The notes: generated by a model not told the origin, from the letters alone. A DNA stretch of 64,000 nucleotides from Lachnospiraceae bacterium (GCA_009911195.1 QXWV01000024.1:19877-83876); one strand, 5' to 3'; positions 26,914 to 36,599 are shown, counted from the stretch's first letter. A program made the numbers and translations.

Positions 26914-26924
26914 TTTATCTCCCT

Positions 26925-27182
26925 TTATTTCTCTGCGCTATTTAGGATTTGGGCGCGTTTTGCAATAATTAACGCAAGTATATTCTTCGCAGCCAACTGC
27001 TCCTTATGCATCAGGCATTGTTTTAACTGGATAAAATTGCGGTCAAATGTATCACAGCCTGCCTCCCCTGCCTTCTTCTGCATCCTCTGCAACGTGCCCA
27101 CCGCTATCTGCCAGTTTTCCCTATTGATTGCCTGTCCTAATTTCATAAAGTCCAGGCTTTTACAAAAATCTATTGTTTCCAT
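26925..27182 (-). CDS. Small hypothetical helical protein
   Basis: An 85-residue protein (METIDFCKSLDFMKLGQAI...), predicted mostly alpha-helical, with no membrane segment and three Cys. It is not recognised. It lies 11 bp upstream of acyP. The 293 bp before it (27183-27475) contain no gene; a loose inverted repeat (ATATAGC/GCTATAT) near 27400-27475 could end the gene at 27476. Confidence 0.65.
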   Translation of the reverse strand: METIDFCKSLDFMKLGQAINRENWQIAVGTLQRMQKKAGEAGCDTFDRNFIQLKQCLMHKEQLAAKNILALIIAKRAQILNSAEK

Positions 27183-27475
27183 ATATTATTATCCGCCCCG
27201 TTTGATGTTTTACTCTAATCATATCTTTTATGGCCGCTGTTATTTTCTATTTAGAAATTATAGCATATAATGGGGAGGTTTTATAGGGGAACTTCTTTTC
27301 CAGTAACAATACTGCCAAAAAAATTTACCTCAAATAATTTACCGCCAAAATTACATTTTCATATTACGCCAATTGTATGCTCTAGGATTCCCTGGAAAAT
27401 ATAGCTATATGGCAAAGGGCCATACCCTTGCAGCCACAAACTGCTAAAGGCACAGCCCTTTTCCCCAGGCTATAT

Positions 27476-28795
27476 CTATTTCCCCAGTGATTCCTCCTGC
27501 AATCTGTCGAATTCAGCCATGCACTCATCTACAGTGGAACCATTTAAAAGCATTCTCACAATTAAACAGGTATTCCCCCATTGTTCCACCTTCATACCTG
27601 CATTGGAGCCAAGCACATATACATTCTCTTCAATCCTGTCCTTCAACGGTTTCAGCGCTGGAATGCACTCCACATCCACGTTTTTGGAAGGGGAAATCAC
27701 CTTATTCGTCTCCGCGTACAACTGAAGCGCTTCATCGGAAAGAATTATTTCTACCACATCTTTTGTATCTTCCAAATGCTCTGCCTCCATGTTGATACCA
27801 TATCCTGTCATCGACACCACCGGCATAGGTCCACGGCTACTGGGAAACCCAATCACCTGCAATTCAAAATCCAGTTTTCCATAAGCTGTATCCGCATTGG
27901 CTGCACTCCAGTATGCCATCACAATCGGCGTCTTCTGGGCAAGAAAGTCCGGCCCTTCCCCCTCAATCGCTTCATAAGTATAAGCCGTTTTGGCATCAAT
28001 GTATCCTTTATCTATCAATTCCTGCAAAAATTCAAATCCTGGACGCATGTAGTCGCTGTATTTGCTTTCTCCACTATTAAGCGCTGCTATTTCTTCTTCT
28101 GTATTTCCTCCGTTATATAAGTCCGCATAAGCCTGCGCAAAAACAAAATTTTCCAGCCACCAACGGTTTGCACCTATAGGGGTTTCTATTCCGTTTTCTT
28201 TAAATACCCTACAGCACTCCAGCAAATCCTCCGGCGTTTCTGGCAACTTAAGCCCATACCGGTCAAACATATCCTTATTGACAAACATGCCGTGGACCAC
28301 CACTTCCTGGGGAATCGCCACAAGCTTCCCGTCCACAGTATTCGCCGTTTTCACCACTTCCCTTAAATTCTTTACACAGTCCAGTTCCGAAAGGTCAAGC
28401 AGCCTTCCTTCTTCACCAAGTATCAGTATGGTATCCGGATTTAGCAAATACAAATCATCCATATTATTTCGTACCCGGTCCAATGTTACATCGTCATATG
28501 TTTTTTCCTGATAGTTTTCTGCCGTATATGTCCTATATTCCACGGTCAGACCCAGTTTTTCCTCAGCGATGCCTACCGTCAAATCAAACGCAGTCCTCGA
28601 AATATTTTTTGCATCCGGGCTTGATTTTTCCATAGGGCCAAACAGATTAACTACTTTTTCCTCTCCTTCTTCGCTAATCATTATTCTATTTCCAGACTCA
28701 CTATTATTCCCGCAGCCGGCTATGAGCAATATACCTGCCCCTGCCAGACACGCCAATAATGATTTCCTGATACTCCCCTTCTTCTTTCCCTTCAT
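27476..28795 (-). CDS. Extracellular solute-binding lipoprotein (family 1)
   Basis: 439 residues with a lipoprotein signal peptide (ACLAGAGILLIAGCGNN, lipidated Cys near residue 28). The rest is a type 1 periplasmic-binding-protein fold of the sugar-binding class (MFVNKDMFDRYGLKLPETPEDL, PIVMAYWSA, and MTGYGINMEAE). No ABC permease genes adjoin it. The ATG lies 3 bp after the stop of a hybrid histidine kinase, so the two are almost certainly co-translated. This suggests the lipoprotein senses a ligand for the kinase or serves a transporter encoded elsewhere. Confidence 0.85.
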   Translation of the reverse strand: MKGKKKGSIRKSLLACLAGAGILLIAGCGNNSESGNRIMISEEGEEKVVNLFGPMEKSSPDAKNISRTAFDLTVGIAEEKLGLTVEYRTYTAENYQEKTYDDVTLDRVRNNMDDLYLLNPDTILILGEEGRLLDLSELDCVKNLREVVKTANTVDGKLVAIPQEVVVHGMFVNKDMFDRYGLKLPETPEDLLECCRVFKENGIETPIGANRWWLENFVFAQAYADLYNGGNTEEEIAALNSGESKYSDYMRPGFEFLQELIDKGYIDAKTAYTYEAIEGEGPDFLAQKTPIVMAYWSAANADTAYGKLDFELQVIGFPSSRGPMPVVSMTGYGINMEAEHLEDTKDVVEIILSDEALQLYAETNKVISPSKNVDVECIPALKPLKDRIEENVYVLGSNAGMKVEQWGNTCLIVRMLLNGSTVDECMAEFDRLQEESLGK

Positions 28796-28798
28796 ACT

Positions 28799-30988
28799 TC
28801 ATTCCTTTCTTTCTATCCATTGATATATCGTTTTTCTTAATAAATCCATATCAATTGGCTTTGCCACATGAACATTCATGCCCGCATCCAGGGCTTCTTT
28901 TACATCTTCCACAAATGCATTAGCCGTCATTGCAATAATCGGAATTTTGGATGCATCCTCCCTCTTTAACATACGGATTGCCTTTGTGGCCTCATAGCCG
29001 TTCATCACCGGCATCTGCACATCCATTAAAATCGCATCGAACTCCCCTTCTTCAGAAGCCGCAAAACGTTCTACCGCCAATTTCCCATTTTCCACAATCT
29101 CGCAGTTAATTCCCTCTATATCTAAAAGTTCAAGCAGAATTTCCGCATTGATTTCATTATCTTCCGCTGCCAGGAGATTCAGCCCTTCCAGGCTAAAGTC
29201 CCCCATATCTTCCACTGTTTTGTCCTCTTCTTCTTTTTCCTCCTGCTCGTCCAGTATACGCAATTCCAGTTCCACCTGGAAAAGGCTTCCCTTATCGACT
29301 TGACTGGAAACCTTTATTTTCCCCCCCATCAGCTCCACAATATTTTTTGTAATGGCCATTCCCAGTCCGGTACCCTGCACTTTATTCGTTGTGCTGTTTT
29401 CCGCCCTTGTAAAAGCTTCAAATATTGTCTTTAAATACTCCTCCGTCATCCCATACCCGTCATCCTCCACTTCAATCCGGATATGTTCAAATTGGCTGGA
29501 ATACTGTTCCAATCCTATAAGGCGAAACCAGATATTCCCACCCTTGGGCGTATATTTCACCGCATTGGAAAGAAGATTAATCAGAACCTGATTAAGCCTC
29601 GTTTCATCCCCTTCCAGATATTTGTGTCTGATTCCGTCTACAGAAGTATAAAGATTCTGTTCCTTCGCATTTGCCATCGGACGGATAATTGTATCCACCG
29701 AAGACACCAGGTCATCTATAGTAAACTCACCGATGGTTAACACCACTTTCCCGCTCTCAATTTTTGAAACGTCCAGGATGTCATTAATCAGGCTCAATAA
29801 ATGTTGGCCGGAAGCCGTGATTTTCTTCGTATATTCCCTTACTTTAGAAGGGTTTTCCGCATCTTTCGCAAGCAAAGTGGTAAATCCAAGAATAGCATTC
29901 ATCGGCGTCCTGATGTCATGGGACATATTGGAAAGGAACATCGTCTTGGAATTGCTTGCCACCTGGGCTGCCTGCAAAGCCTCCGCTAATTGCTTGTTAT
30001 GCAGTTCCCTTTCTTTTTCCCGCTCCTTCCTGATTTTTATCTGCTGCCTTTGATTAAGATAATAAATCAGGCAGCACAATAAAAATGCCACCAGCATTAC
30101 GATTACTACAACGAGAATATTTTGGTTTACTGTCCGCCCTTCCTGCTGGATGGCTTCAATTGGTACATAACCAATCAAATAAATTGCCCCATCATTCACC
30201 GCCCACATGTAAATTAGGGAATGCTTCCCCTGGATATCATGATAAAACATGATATTTTTCCCTTGGTCAATACATTCTGCAACTTCCTTTTGCAGTTCCT
30301 CTTCAAGGATACGGTTGGCACGGTAAAAATCTTCCAGGTTCAAATGCCCCGCATTCCGTTCCCCCATCCCCTTAGGCTTTAGAACCAGCCTCTCGCTCTC
30401 TGCATCCATAATATAAAGCATTGCGCTGCCATTATAAAATCCCTTAGGCAACGCTTCATCAAATGAATCATAAATATATTCTATATATAAAGACGCTATT
30501 TCTCTGCCGTCTTTTACCACAGGGCATTTCATCGTGTATGCCCATGTTCCCATATCGTTCAGGTAAGATTTGGAAATCGGTAAATCACCTACCACTTTTC
30601 CATTAGAAAAGTCTAGTCCATCTTCTGAGAACGTCTCATTTGTATTGGAAACCCCTTCAGTCTTTCCTTCCAAAATTAGCGACATCTTCACCATAGTCTG
30701 ATTTCTGTTATAAGAGGAGACAAATTCTTCCGGTTCATCCAACGTAGCAATTTCCTGCGCGATTAGCTTCTGAAACTCTGATTCTTTCACTAAAATTGCC
30801 TCTATTGTCCCTCTAATCAAGACTAAGCTTTCATTTAAATTGTGAATCGCCGAAGTTGACATCTCCTCAGTTATTTTCCGCGATACAGTAAATACTACCA
30901 TGCCTAATATAAAGAAAACCACTATAATCGAGAAAAGCAACGGAGGTACTTTTCCATTCAGTATGTTTTTAATCTTCTCTCTTTTCAC
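28799..30988 (-). CDS. Hybrid sensor histidine kinase with receiver domain
   Basis: 729 residues. There are two membrane helices (about residues 15-37 and 280-302) flanking an extracytoplasmic Cache-like sensor. A dimerisation domain follows with the phospho-acceptor His in FLSNMSHDIRTPMNAILGF, then the HATPase domain (LINLLSNAVKYTPKGG, then DDGYGM and GTGLGMAI). The C-terminal receiver carries ILMDVQMPVMNGYEA with phospho-Asp, then MTANAF and the conserved Lys in VAKPID. There is no separate regulator or Hpt domain next to it. The start is taken as GTG at 30988; it might be an upstream in-frame ATG at 31039. Confidence 0.9.
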   Translation of the reverse strand: MKREKIKNILNGKVPPLLFSIIVVFFILGMVVFTVSRKITEEMSTSAIHNLNESLVLIRGTIEAILVKESEFQKLIAQEIATLDEPEEFVSSYNRNQTMVKMSLILEGKTEGVSNTNETFSEDGLDFSNGKVVGDLPISKSYLNDMGTWAYTMKCPVVKDGREIASLYIEYIYDSFDEALPKGFYNGSAMLYIMDAESERLVLKPKGMGERNAGHLNLEDFYRANRILEEELQKEVAECIDQGKNIMFYHDIQGKHSLIYMWAVNDGAIYLIGYVPIEAIQQEGRTVNQNILVVVIVMLVAFLLCCLIYYLNQRQQIKIRKEREKERELHNKQLAEALQAAQVASNSKTMFLSNMSHDIRTPMNAILGFTTLLAKDAENPSKVREYTKKITASGQHLLSLINDILDVSKIESGKVVLTIGEFTIDDLVSSVDTIIRPMANAKEQNLYTSVDGIRHKYLEGDETRLNQVLINLLSNAVKYTPKGGNIWFRLIGLEQYSSQFEHIRIEVEDDGYGMTEEYLKTIFEAFTRAENSTTNKVQGTGLGMAITKNIVELMGGKIKVSSQVDKGSLFQVELELRILDEQEEKEEEDKTVEDMGDFSLEGLNLLAAEDNEINAEILLELLDIEGINCEIVENGKLAVERFAASEEGEFDAILMDVQMPVMNGYEATKAIRMLKREDASKIPIIAMTANAFVEDVKEALDAGMNVHVAKPIDMDLLRKTIYQWIERKE

Positions 30989-31039
30989 ACTAATTCCATT
31001 CCTTTCTCTCAATCTGCAATCTTTGAGCCGCAGATACAA

Positions 31040-31353
31040 ATCTAGATAAAGAATGCCTCATCGCCTGCCGAACAGACGCACCAGTCCTAAAAACATAATA
31101 ATAAATCAAATACTTTTATAAAAATATTATACTCTTACACCCTTTTTTCTGTCAATAAGATTCCCTCTGGCATCAAAAAGGAAAACACAAAACGATACAT
31201 CGTTTCGTTGTTCGTTCCATTTTGGCATGTCCGGTATCTTGGAACAAAAGTATTTTTTAAGGCCAGCCGGGAATCCTGCCCCTGACCCCCGGCCACCCCA
31301 TCCCCATATATCACAATGTTTCTCACCCTCTGCTACACATCCCTGTCTTCTGC
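31040..31353. other. Intergenic region between ferritin-like gene and kinase
   Basis: No convincing gene in 314 bp. It holds the kinase promoter (31126-31155) and a GC-rich stem (GGCCAGCCGGG pairing loosely with CCCCCGGCC, about 31262-31295) that may end the ferritin-like transcript, though it lacks a clear T-run. Confidence 0.6.
31126..31155 (-). promoter_or_regulatory. Sigma-A promoter of the kinase-lipoprotein operon
   Basis: On the minus strand TTGACA (31150-31155), an 18-bp spacer and a perfect TATAAT (31126-31131). Confidence 0.75.
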
Positions 31354-31902
31354 CTATACTTCCTGCAGTAGCGCCTTCAGCAGCATAATATGGTATTCCT
31401 CATCTTTTATGATTCTTTCCAGCACCGCATTCACACATGGGTCTGCTATCATCTGGATATGCATTTCATACTGGCGTATCGCTTCTCTTTCCGCCTCCAC
31501 GTCCGCTAACAGCATTCTCTTCACATTTTCCGGTATATTCAGGTATTCCGGAGTCCACATTTTCCGCTTCCCATTGCGCAGCTTTGCCGTAAAATCAATA
31601 TTCCCCCCCAACAGTACAATAAGTTCCCCCAACTTCTGCAAGTGCATCATTTCCGCCACAGCAATACCAAGCAATGTCCTTGCCATGGTACATTTTTCAT
31701 AAGATATACGGTTCTCGTTATTAATATATTGAGTGATGGCTGAAAGCTCCGATACCGCACCACAGTAATCCACGCCAAGCAAATCCGCATATGCCTGATT
31801 CCGGCCGCTTACCTGGATTGGCGGATACGGCAAATCCGCCATGGCAGGCCTCACTCCGCTAAAACTGCAAGGATTGGTTATCATTTTCTTATTCTCTTCC
31901 AA
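31354..31902 (-). CDS. Ferritin-like diiron protein
   Basis: 182 residues forming a four-helix-bundle ferritin-like domain with the expected iron ligands: SELSAITQYI (helix 1), AEMMHLQKLGEL (ExxH, helix 2), AEREAIRQYEMHI (helix 3), and KDEEYHIMLLKAL (ExxH, helix 4). The function could be iron handling or peroxide defence; members of this group are often spore- or rubrerythrin-related. The likely start is TTG at 31902, with GGAG 8 bases upstream, or ATG at 31884. It stands alone between the kinase and the cobalamin-linked genes. Confidence 0.82.
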   Translation of the reverse strand: MEENKKMITNPCSFSGVRPAMADLPYPPIQVSGRNQAYADLLGVDYCGAVSELSAITQYINNENRISYEKCTMARTLLGIAVAEMMHLQKLGELIVLLGGNIDFTAKLRNGKRKMWTPEYLNIPENVKRMLLADVEAEREAIRQYEMHIQMIADPCVNAVLERIIKDEEYHIMLLKALLQEV

Positions 31903-31960
31903 TATACAATCTCCTTACCTATCTTACTAATTAATATATTGGAAAAACGGAATAATGTTC

Positions 31961-32683
31961 CTATCTCCTAACCAACTCCTCTTCCATACGGTTAGGGCAG
32001 TGTATGCTGCTGCATCCAAGGCAAATACCCGGGCAATGGGCCGCCTCCTCTTTTGTCAGTTCTGCTATAAATACAACACTCTTTTTCGGCTGTATACAAA
32101 AAGAACTATTACATATTATCCTATGTAAATTTCCTCCCGCTATCCCCTGGACATCATACCCTGCCTCCTGTTCCTCTAGCTGTGAGGCAATATCCTCCAA
32201 AATTCCAGGCAGCATTTCCAAAGGGAATTCTCCTTCGCTGCCCAGGAAATGATACCTTGCCACATGCCAATCCGTATGCTCCTGCATATATTGGTTATAT
32301 TCCCGATAACTGTCCAATAAAAGTTCACTGGCCAGCCCTTCCAGCATATAGCATTCCGAAAGCATCCCCTTTTGACTGTAGCTTTCCTGCAGTTCGTCCA
32401 CACTCCACCCCAAAGATATTACAACTGCCTCCCATCGCCTATCCAGAATCTTGTTATTCCCTTCCTCCTGCCTCCCCTTCACGGAAAGGGAATTCTGAGC
32501 GGGAGGAACATGCCATCCTTTTCTTTCCCAGAACGCATCCCCGGCTATAAATGGCAGCATCTCTTCCGCCACTGCCTTCAACTCGTCCATTTGCCCCTCA
32601 CCATAATGATATTTCCTTCGTACCTTTTCCAAAAAAACCGGCTTCAAAAAGCCGTCCAATAAACCCGGGAAAAAAACTGACAT
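31961..32683 (-). CDS. Uncharacterised protein, possibly related to B12-dependent methionine synthase reactivation-type proteins
   Basis: 240 residues, soluble. The middle part (VVISLGWSVDELQESYSQKG, then MLEGLASELLLDSYREY) resembles the small Clostridia proteins annotated with a methionine-synthase activation domain. The C terminus is Cys-rich (CPGICLGCSSIHCPNR), suggesting an iron-sulfur or metal site. It lies 27 bp downstream of cobO, so a corrinoid-related role is a reasonable inference. The family call is weak. Confidence 0.5.
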   Translation of the reverse strand: MSVFFPGLLDGFLKPVFLEKVRRKYHYGEGQMDELKAVAEEMLPFIAGDAFWERKGWHVPPAQNSLSVKGRQEEGNNKILDRRWEAVVISLGWSVDELQESYSQKGMLSECYMLEGLASELLLDSYREYNQYMQEHTDWHVARYHFLGSEGEFPLEMLPGILEDIASQLEEQEAGYDVQGIAGGNLHRIICNSSFCIQPKKSVVFIAELTKEEAAHCPGICLGCSSIHCPNRMEEELVRR

Positions 32684-32710
32684 ATCTATTTACTTACCCC
32701 TTCCATTATT

Positions 32711-33238
32711 TCAATATTCAATCCCTTCCCTGGCGATTAATCCCCGGGTATAGGGATGGCGGATGCACCCCATCTCCGTAATATAATCTGCCCTGACCTT
32801 CATAAAATCTTCCGCACCACGCCCGGTCAGGACAAGTTCTATCCCCCCTCCTTCCCCTCCTTTTCCTGCATTCATCAGCCACCTGATTTTCTCCTTATCC
32901 AGCAGCCTCCATTTTACAGGGTATGTCACCTCATCCAGGATAACCATATCGTAAACACCTTCGTTTACCGCATTTAACAGTTCATCTAAAATATGGTTGT
33001 GGATATCCGTAAGTTCCGCTTTGTCCTGCGCAGATAAAGTAGAATAAAATCCGAATTTTTTTTCGCTACGCAAAACGGTTACGCCCGGCAGGTTTTTGAG
33101 CACATATAATTCCCCGGTATCATTCCCTTTCATAAACTGGGCAAAGCATACCCGAAACCCTCTCCCCGCTGCCCGCACGCACATTCCGATTGCAGCCGTT
33201 GTCTTCCCTTTTCCCTCACCGGTATATAAGTGTATCAT
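32711..33238 (-). CDS. cobO: Cob(I)yrinic acid a,c-diamide adenosyltransferase
   Basis: A 175-residue CobA/BtuR-type corrinoid adenosyltransferase. The P-loop is TGEGKGKTTAAIG (residues 6-18, in the reversed orientation typical of this family); FAQFMKGNDTGEL, VILDEV and LVLTGRGA also match. It makes adenosylcobamide from ATP and reduced corrinoid in the cytosol. Length is normal. The following gene encodes a Cys-rich protein of possible B12 link. Confidence 0.92.
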   Translation of the reverse strand: MIHLYTGEGKGKTTAAIGMCVRAAGRGFRVCFAQFMKGNDTGELYVLKNLPGVTVLRSEKKFGFYSTLSAQDKAELTDIHNHILDELLNAVNEGVYDMVILDEVTYPVKWRLLDKEKIRWLMNAGKGGEGGGIELVLTGRGAEDFMKVRADYITEMGCIRHPYTRGLIAREGIEY

Positions 33239-33309
33239 TGCCAGCCTTCCCCTTTCATAACCGTACCCCCATCTATTCTTCCATTATTTTTGCATTTCCT
33301 TCTATCCTA

Positions 33310-34437
33310 TTAACTGCTAAAACTATATTCCATCAGCTCTTCCCATGTCACTTCCCTGCCGTATTTCACATACAGGGATGATAGTCCGGCTCCAAGCCTG
33401 ATTGCCCCTTCCATGTCCATTTTAAGCAAAAGGCCCAAAAGCAGCCCAGCATTGAAATTATCGCCTCCGCCTGTAATAGTCCTCGGATTTTTCACGATTT
33501 CCTTCTCTATGGATAAAATTTCATCCCCCTTCACATAGCAGGAAGCCCCCAGTAAATGTAGCACCATTTCACTGCATGAGAACCGTTTTGACAAGGTTAG
33601 CAGCTTTTCTTCCATACTCATTTCCCCAAACCCCAACTTCTCCGAAAACTGCTCCAATTCATTTTCATTCAGGCTCACCGCAATATCAAAGTATTGTGCA
33701 TATCCTCTAATCAGCTCCGTCATTTTCTCCACTTCTTCCTTTTGCCGCTTGGAAAAATCCGAAAAGTCCATGAGCATCGTTTTCCTGCCCTTAAACTCAC
33801 ATTTAGGAAGTATCCGGGTCAGAATATTTTCCCAGATATCATTGCTGCCAATCAGTTCCCCCCAGTTTAAAAAAGCCGCCCCGTCGCATTCCTCCAGATA
33901 CCGGATGAGCTCCTCCTCCGGCACGGCCGAAATCAGCCTGCGGTAGTCCAACGCATCGATATCCCCGTTTTCCCCCAACATAAGCTTTCCCGATATAAAT
34001 TCCAGCGCATCGCTGTATCCTGGATTGCCAACCGAAATCAACAAACAGTTCCCGCTCATCTGCCGGAAAATCGGCAAAACCTCCGGAAACCCCATCGTGC
34101 CTACGCAAACGGGCTTACATCCTAATGTTCCCAGGGCATTGGCCATAATGGGCATATTCCCTCCGATTTTCTCCTGCACCTTTTCCAGCGCCACGCTACA
34201 GCTCTTCCCTTCTTTTGCCGCCAGGTAATCCGCAAACTCTTTTATTGTCTGGAAAAAATCCGTATTATCCCTATCCTTCATCCTGACTGGTTTCAAAATT
34301 TTATCCACGAAACCATCAAACCCCATAAATATATTAAACTTTAAATCCTCTTTTGCTTTATTATGAAGCATCCTAATATCCTCCTCTTTTAGCGCATATT
34401 CCCTATCCATCCATATCCGTAGTTCCCACTTCACCAT
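33310..34437 (-). CDS. PfkB-family carbohydrate kinase
   Basis: 375 residues with a ribokinase-like fold: FMGFDGFVDKIL near the start, GGNMPIMANALGTLG (substrate-binding region), LMDFSDFSKR, VSLNENELEQF, and the ATP/anion-hole motif TGGGDNFNAGLLLGLL with catalytic Asp near residue 340. The substrate is not predictable. The start is uncertain: 34437 has GGGGAG touching the ATG, and an inner ATG at 34410 (MDREYALKEED) is possible. Neighbours give no pathway. Confidence 0.82.
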   Translation of the reverse strand: MVKWELRIWMDREYALKEEDIRMLHNKAKEDLKFNIFMGFDGFVDKILKPVRMKDRDNTDFFQTIKEFADYLAAKEGKSCSVALEKVQEKIGGNMPIMANALGTLGCKPVCVGTMGFPEVLPIFRQMSGNCLLISVGNPGYSDALEFISGKLMLGENGDIDALDYRRLISAVPEEELIRYLEECDGAAFLNWGELIGSNDIWENILTRILPKCEFKGRKTMLMDFSDFSKRQKEEVEKMTELIRGYAQYFDIAVSLNENELEQFSEKLGFGEMSMEEKLLTLSKRFSCSEMVLHLLGASCYVKGDEILSIEKEIVKNPRTITGGGDNFNAGLLLGLLLKMDMEGAIRLGAGLSSLYVKYGREVTWEELMEYSFSS

Positions 34438-34564
34438 CTCCCCATTCCATATTTAGCGGAAAAGGTCTTCCAGCCAAATATTTCCCGCCAGCACACCTGC
34501 ATTCCCTAATGCCTCCCGGCCTGCTTTAAATAATATTGGAAACATCATTTTTTTGCAGACCCTT

Positions 34565-35257
34565 CTACATAAACCCGGCAAAAATATTCGCCCCAATTAC
34601 CGTGAGTATGCCGGAAACAACGATGGACAGGCTGCTCATAGCGCCTTCCACATCCCCCATCTCCATAGCCTTCGCCGTTCCGATTGCATGGGAGGATGAC
34701 CCTATCGCAATGCCTTTTGCCACAGGGTCATTGATTTTGAAAACCTTGCAGACCGTTTCTGCCAGCATATTCCCTATTACTCCGGTCACAATGATAACGG
34801 CCACCGTAATTGGCACATAACCGCCCAGTTCCTCGGAAACACCCATCCCAATTGCCGTTGTGATGGATTTGGGCAATAAGGTTACATAGGAAGCATACTC
34901 CAGGCGGAACAGCAGCACTAATAAAAGGACACTGGTCAGGCTGGTCAGTACTCCAGCGATAATTCCTATGATAATCGCTTTATAATTTTTCTTTAACAAT
35001 CCTATCTGTTCATAGAGCGGCACGGCCAGGCAGATTGTCGCCGGCGTCAGCAAGAAGCTGATGCACGCCGCCCCTTCTTTGTAAACAGCATAGTCCACAT
35101 GAAGCAGGCATAAGCACAAGATGGTAACAGCAACTGCAATTAGCAAAGGGTTAAAAATAGCCAGCTTCCATTTTTTCTTAAGCATCATACCGAGCCCATA
35201 AGAAAGCAGGCTGATAAACACGCCAAAAAATACCGATGTTTCAAAAAATTCATTCAT
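34565..35257 (-). CDS. lrgB: LrgB-family membrane protein
   Basis: 230 residues with about six or seven hydrophobic segments. LrgB motifs are visible: FLLTPATICLAVPLYEQ, LLPKSITTAIGMGVSEELGG and GIAIGSSSHAIGTAKAMEMG. LrgAB pairs modulate murein hydrolase activity or act as pyruvate/metabolite channels. It lies 56 bp after lrgA. Confidence 0.92.
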   Translation of the reverse strand: MNEFFETSVFFGVFISLLSYGLGMMLKKKWKLAIFNPLLIAVAVTILCLCLLHVDYAVYKEGAACISFLLTPATICLAVPLYEQIGLLKKNYKAIIIGIIAGVLTSLTSVLLLVLLFRLEYASYVTLLPKSITTAIGMGVSEELGGYVPITVAVIIVTGVIGNMLAETVCKVFKINDPVAKGIAIGSSSHAIGTAKAMEMGDVEGAMSSLSIVVSGILTVIGANIFAGFM

Positions 35258-35313
35258 AATTATTCCTATTCTGATTTCAGAAAGCCCTTTTCCCGGTCAT
35301 TTCTTTACCAAAA

Positions 35314-35667
35314 TCATTTCTTTTCTCTGCGGTGCATCATAAACTGAACTGCCTTCCCTGACACTGCCATCACAGCTATCGTAGTAACTACCGTAATTAC
35401 CCCATAGGAAACCAATGACGGCTTGATAATCTGCCAGGAATCCATCAGCCCCACCGCTGCAGGGATGAACATAATCGGCATGATTTCTATCAGGAAAGCG
35501 CTTGTTTCCTTGATATCTGCCACCTTAATGGCTTTGCACTCCAGACATAAGAATAAAATCACAATCCCATATATGCTGGCCGGAACAGGCAGCGGAAGAA
35601 AAGCATGAAGCAGTTCTCCTATGAACGATATCAATAATATAATTCCAAATTGTTTTAAATATTTCAA
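35314..35667 (-). CDS. lrgA: LrgA/CidA-family holin-like protein
   Basis: 117 residues, four membrane helices. FLPLPVPASIYGIVILFLCL is the family motif, and IMPIMFIPAAVGLMDSW follows. The basic tail MMHRREKK is typical. The start is TTG at 35667 with GAGGG 7 bases upstream. It forms a unit with lrgB downstream. It is called holin-like by family; the physiological role in this host is unknown. Confidence 0.9.
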   Translation of the reverse strand: MKYLKQFGIILLISFIGELLHAFLPLPVPASIYGIVILFLCLECKAIKVADIKETSAFLIEIMPIMFIPAAVGLMDSWQIIKPSLVSYGVITVVTTIAVMAVSGKAVQFMMHRREKK

Positions 35668-35740
35668 CGAAATCCCTCTTTTTCCTAGAATACGTTCTTA
35701 AAATGCTTTTGCAAAATTCCCCCAGCCCCAAAAATAGTCT

Positions 35741-36118
35741 TCATCCGAGTCCAATCCGCAGTATCTTCTCCATCGCCTTCCCTTTTGCCAGTTCATCCAC
35801 CATCTTGTCCAGGCGGCGTATTTCCTGCATCAGAGGCTCCTCGATATCCTCCACCCTTATGCCGCAGACTACGCCCTTTACCAAAATTCTTTTTTCATTC
35901 ATCCGGGGGGCATTCTGGAAAAATTCTTTATACGGGCAGGAAGCAGTTGATTCCGCCATACTTTCTAAAGCTTCCTGGCTATACCCGGTCAGCCATCGGA
36001 TTATTTCGTCCACCTCTTCCTTCGTCCGCCCCTTCCTCAAAGCTTTGTTGACGAGAAGCTGGTATATTTTTGCAAACTCCATCTGATATACTTTCTCATT
36101 ATCCATATTGTTAGCCAT
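35741..36118 (-). CDS. DUF2200-family protein
   Basis: 125 residues. The pattern [20 protein letters not shown], then [17 protein letters not shown], then [20 protein letters not shown] and [18 protein letters not shown] is that of the DUF2200 family, conserved in many bacteria with no known activity. It is cytosolic. The start could be the first ATG (36118) or [10 protein letters not shown] four codons later. It starts a run of small orphan proteins on the minus strand. Confidence 0.85.
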   Translation of the reverse strand: MANNMDNEKVYQMEFAKIYQLLVNKALRKGRTKEEVDEIIRWLTGYSQEALESMAESTASCPYKEFFQNAPRMNEKRILVKGVVCGIRVEDIEEPLMQEIRRLDKMVDELAKGKAMEKILRIGLG

Positions 36119-36147
36119 GCCCCTTTCTCAGCCTGCAAATTTATGCC

Positions 36148-36558
36148 TTACGGATGATTCCCCGTCTCATAGCACCATTTTGCAATCTCAGCAACCAATT
36201 CCAGCGGGAGCGGCTTATCATAGGGAAGCCGGATAGAGCCTTTGCTTGTTTTATACTCTTTTAGCCGCCCTTCAAACTCCACCACCGCGTCCGGCCCTGC
36301 ATACAGACCAATATGGTTTTTATTTGCGGCGAATTGGATGATATTAAATTTCTTCCTAAAAGTTGGCATACTCCATGAAATTTTCTCTTCCGCCTCCGGC
36401 AAGGCAGTGCGGATGGCCTTTCTTATTTCCTTTAAATATTCCTGCACTGCTTCCGGCTGTGCCGCTATATATTCATCAATCGTTTCCGGTGCCTTTCCGC
36501 AGTAATGGCTTTGGTTCTGCCTCTGGAAAGCGCGCCCGCATTTAGGGCATGTCCACAT
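36148..36558 (-). CDS. DUF1801 (YdhG/frataxin-fold) protein with zinc-ribbon N terminus
   Basis: 136 residues. MWTCPKCGRAFQRQNQSHYC is a zinc-binding segment; residues 25-130 match DUF1801 (IDEYIAAQPEAVQEYLKEIR, then ISWSMPTFR and GLYAGPDAV). Family members adopt a frataxin-like fold and have been proposed as iron chaperones. No operon partner suggests a pathway. Confidence 0.8.
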   Translation of the reverse strand: MWTCPKCGRAFQRQNQSHYCGKAPETIDEYIAAQPEAVQEYLKEIRKAIRTALPEAEEKISWSMPTFRKKFNIIQFAANKNHIGLYAGPDAVVEFEGRLKEYKTSKGSIRLPYDKPLPLELVAEIAKWCYETGNHP

Positions 36559-36599
36559 TTTTCCACCTCATTTCTGTACAGATTTTTCCATTTCCCCTT

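Noticed and set aside
31135..31326. Minus-strand 63-codon open frame between the kinase and ferritin-like genes
   Set aside because: It overlaps the kinase promoter and a GC-rich hairpin and lacks coding character.
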